The notes under the pieces are model-generated. The model saw nothing but the letters and a program-made list of their open reading frames with translations, searched no databases and was not told the DNA's origin. A program made the translations under genes and the position numbers. A DNA stretch of 64,000 nt from contig JADLCY010000010.1 of assembly GCA_020846935.1 (NCBI GenBank), positions 238,897-302,896 on the forward strand. Direction: 5' to 3'. Of the stretch, positions 63,479 through 64,000 are shown piece by piece. Source of the DNA: Gemmatimonadaceae bacterium. GTDB taxonomy: Bacteria > Gemmatimonadota > Gemmatimonadetes > Gemmatimonadales > Gemmatimonadaceae. How positions within the stretch are numbered: position 1 is the stretch's first letter; every line of letters begins with the position of its first letter.

Positions 63479-63551
63479 AGGTCAGTAGCTCAATTGGTAG
63501 AGCACCGGTCTCCAAAACCGGCGGTTGGGGGTTCGAGTCCCTCCTGGCCTG
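63479..63551 (+). tRNA. tRNA-Trp (CCA)
   Basis: Acceptor AGGTCAG/CTGGCCT, anticodon loop CTCCAAA (CCA), T loop TTCGAGT, discriminator G. The 3' CCA is not encoded. Confidence 0.93.
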
Positions 63552-63684
63552 TCGCAGGACGTTCGTACGCTGGCCGGTGTATATGTTTGTGCGCGGTTGA
63601 GGTGGACGGGGCGCTCAATTACTTTGCAAGGCTTCGGGTTACGGGGGCCTGCTGGTGTGCGATGGGCGATGGTGGTGGGAACGG
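63552..63684. other. tRNA spacer
   Basis: No gene. A weak promoter-like pair TTGAGG (63597) and TACTTT (63620-63625) with 17-bp spacing could serve the repeats and tRNA-Glu. Confidence 0.25.
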
Positions 63685-63915
63685 CCAGGAGCAATCGCTC
63701 GGCGAGTGCGACAGGAAAGGAAACGGTGATAACGCCTCTGCTTCGCTCGAGGCGGGTACGACCAGGAGCAATCGCTCAGCGATTGCGACAGCAAATGAAA
63801 CGGTGATAACGCCTCTGCTTCGCTCGAGGCGGGTACGACCAGGAGCAATCGCTCGGCGATTGCGACAGGAAATGAAACGGTGATAACGCCTCTGCTTCGC
63901 CAGAGGCGAAGCAGA
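63685..63915 (+). repeat. three 77-bp tandem repeats ending at tRNA-Glu
   Basis: Units 63685-63761, 63762-63838 and 63839-63915, start to start 77 bp, begin CCAGGAGCAATCGCTC. Copies 1 and 2 differ at four positions; copy 3 follows them for about 60 bp, then ends in a different hairpin. Each unit has an 8-bp stem GCAATCGC-TCR-GCGATTGC (one mismatch in copy 1). The third unit ends exactly at the first base of tRNA-Glu. Confidence 0.9.
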
Positions 63916-63918
63916 GGC
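63888..63918 (+). repeat. 14-bp perfect hairpin at the tRNA-Glu 5' end
   Basis: GCCTCTGCTTCGCC, AGA loop, GGCGAAGCAGAGGC. The right arm overlaps the first three bases of tRNA-Glu, so it could affect 5' processing. Confidence 0.7.
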
Positions 63919-63988
63919 GGTATCGTCTAGGGGACTAGGACACAGCCCTCTCAAGGCTGGAACACGGGTTCGAATCCCGTTACCGCTA
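63916..63988 (+). tRNA. tRNA-Glu (CTC)
   Basis: Acceptor GGCGGTA pairs with TACCGCT (one G-T). TCGTCTAG D arm and anticodon loop CTCTCAA (CTC) are typical of tRNA-Glu; T arm ACGGG-TTCGAAT-CCCGT. No encoded CCA. Confidence 0.93.
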
Positions 63989-64000
63989 TGTATGGTGCAG

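Noticed and set aside
63685..63915. 77-bp repeats as a CRISPR array
   Set aside because: The whole 77-bp unit is repeated, with no variable spacers and no cas genes nearby.
63685..63915. 77-bp units as degenerate tRNA copies
   Set aside because: The length fits but no cloverleaf, T loop or acceptor pairing could be drawn in any unit.

Overview
The window is a stretch of a GC-rich bacterial chromosome, most likely from Gemmatimonadota. That is an inference from SusC/SusD (RagA/RagB-type) outer-membrane pairs in a high-GC genome, together with a UbiE/MenG-type methyltransferase, many secreted Ala-Gln-processed proteins, several S9/amidohydrolase exoenzymes, weak or absent Shine-Dalgarno sequences, and leaderless-looking starts. 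No phage, transposase or CRISPR was seen; the region reads as core or stable accessory chromosome.

Layout. 1-1532: end of one SusC/SusD pair. 1661-7952: an efflux operon (TolC, membrane-fusion lipoprotein, RND pump, DUF2892 membrane protein, ArsR repressor) with a perfect 24-bp AT-rich palindrome over its promoter. 8007-13297: AI-2E family permease, a PAS-GGDEF-EAL protein, a BatA-like VWA protein and CorA. 13382-19156: a complete, tightly overlapping cytochrome c maturation operon ccmABCDEFGH. 19301-21666: an OmpR-family two-component pair with 11-bp-spaced direct repeats in front, which recur before the next gene, an amino-acid permease (21906-23348). 23478-30187: a stress/signalling island: a universal stress protein fused to DUF5335, a histidine kinase that lacks its phospho-acceptor His, a NarL-type regulator and two hybrid-architecture sensor kinases.

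30217-34615: MenG, mannose-1-phosphate guanylyltransferase, and a secreted S9 peptidase. 35012-39468: a complete SusC/SusD pair closed by a strong hairpin terminator. 39593-47315: a small PQQ-like propeller protein, CPBP protease, trans-sulfuration enzyme, SIMPL protein, outer-membrane protein, beta-propeller protein and an M30-like metalloprotease lipoprotein. 47322-51404: YbbP/YbbA ABC exporter and the divergent TesA-like esterase, whose start codons physically overlap. 51865-56531: elongation factor P, two secreted amidohydrolases and an intradiol dioxygenase whose 3' end is tandemly triplicated. 56723-58812: protoglobin divergent from an HxlR regulator and a urea-transporter-family channel. 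58848-63235: an ArsR / SRPBCC / short UvrA-like / small membrane protein / M23 peptidase operon in which every start overlaps the previous stop. 63332-63988: tRNA-His, tRNA-Trp and tRNA-Glu, the last preceded by three 77-bp tandem repeats.

Window-wide signals worth attention: ten of the eleven in-frame TTA leucine codons I found sit in the context GTTAGG (Leu-Gly), a set of genes has a -10-like hexamer 5-6 nt before the start codon (leaderless mRNAs), and several intergenic dyads/direct repeats point to specific autoregulatory circuits.
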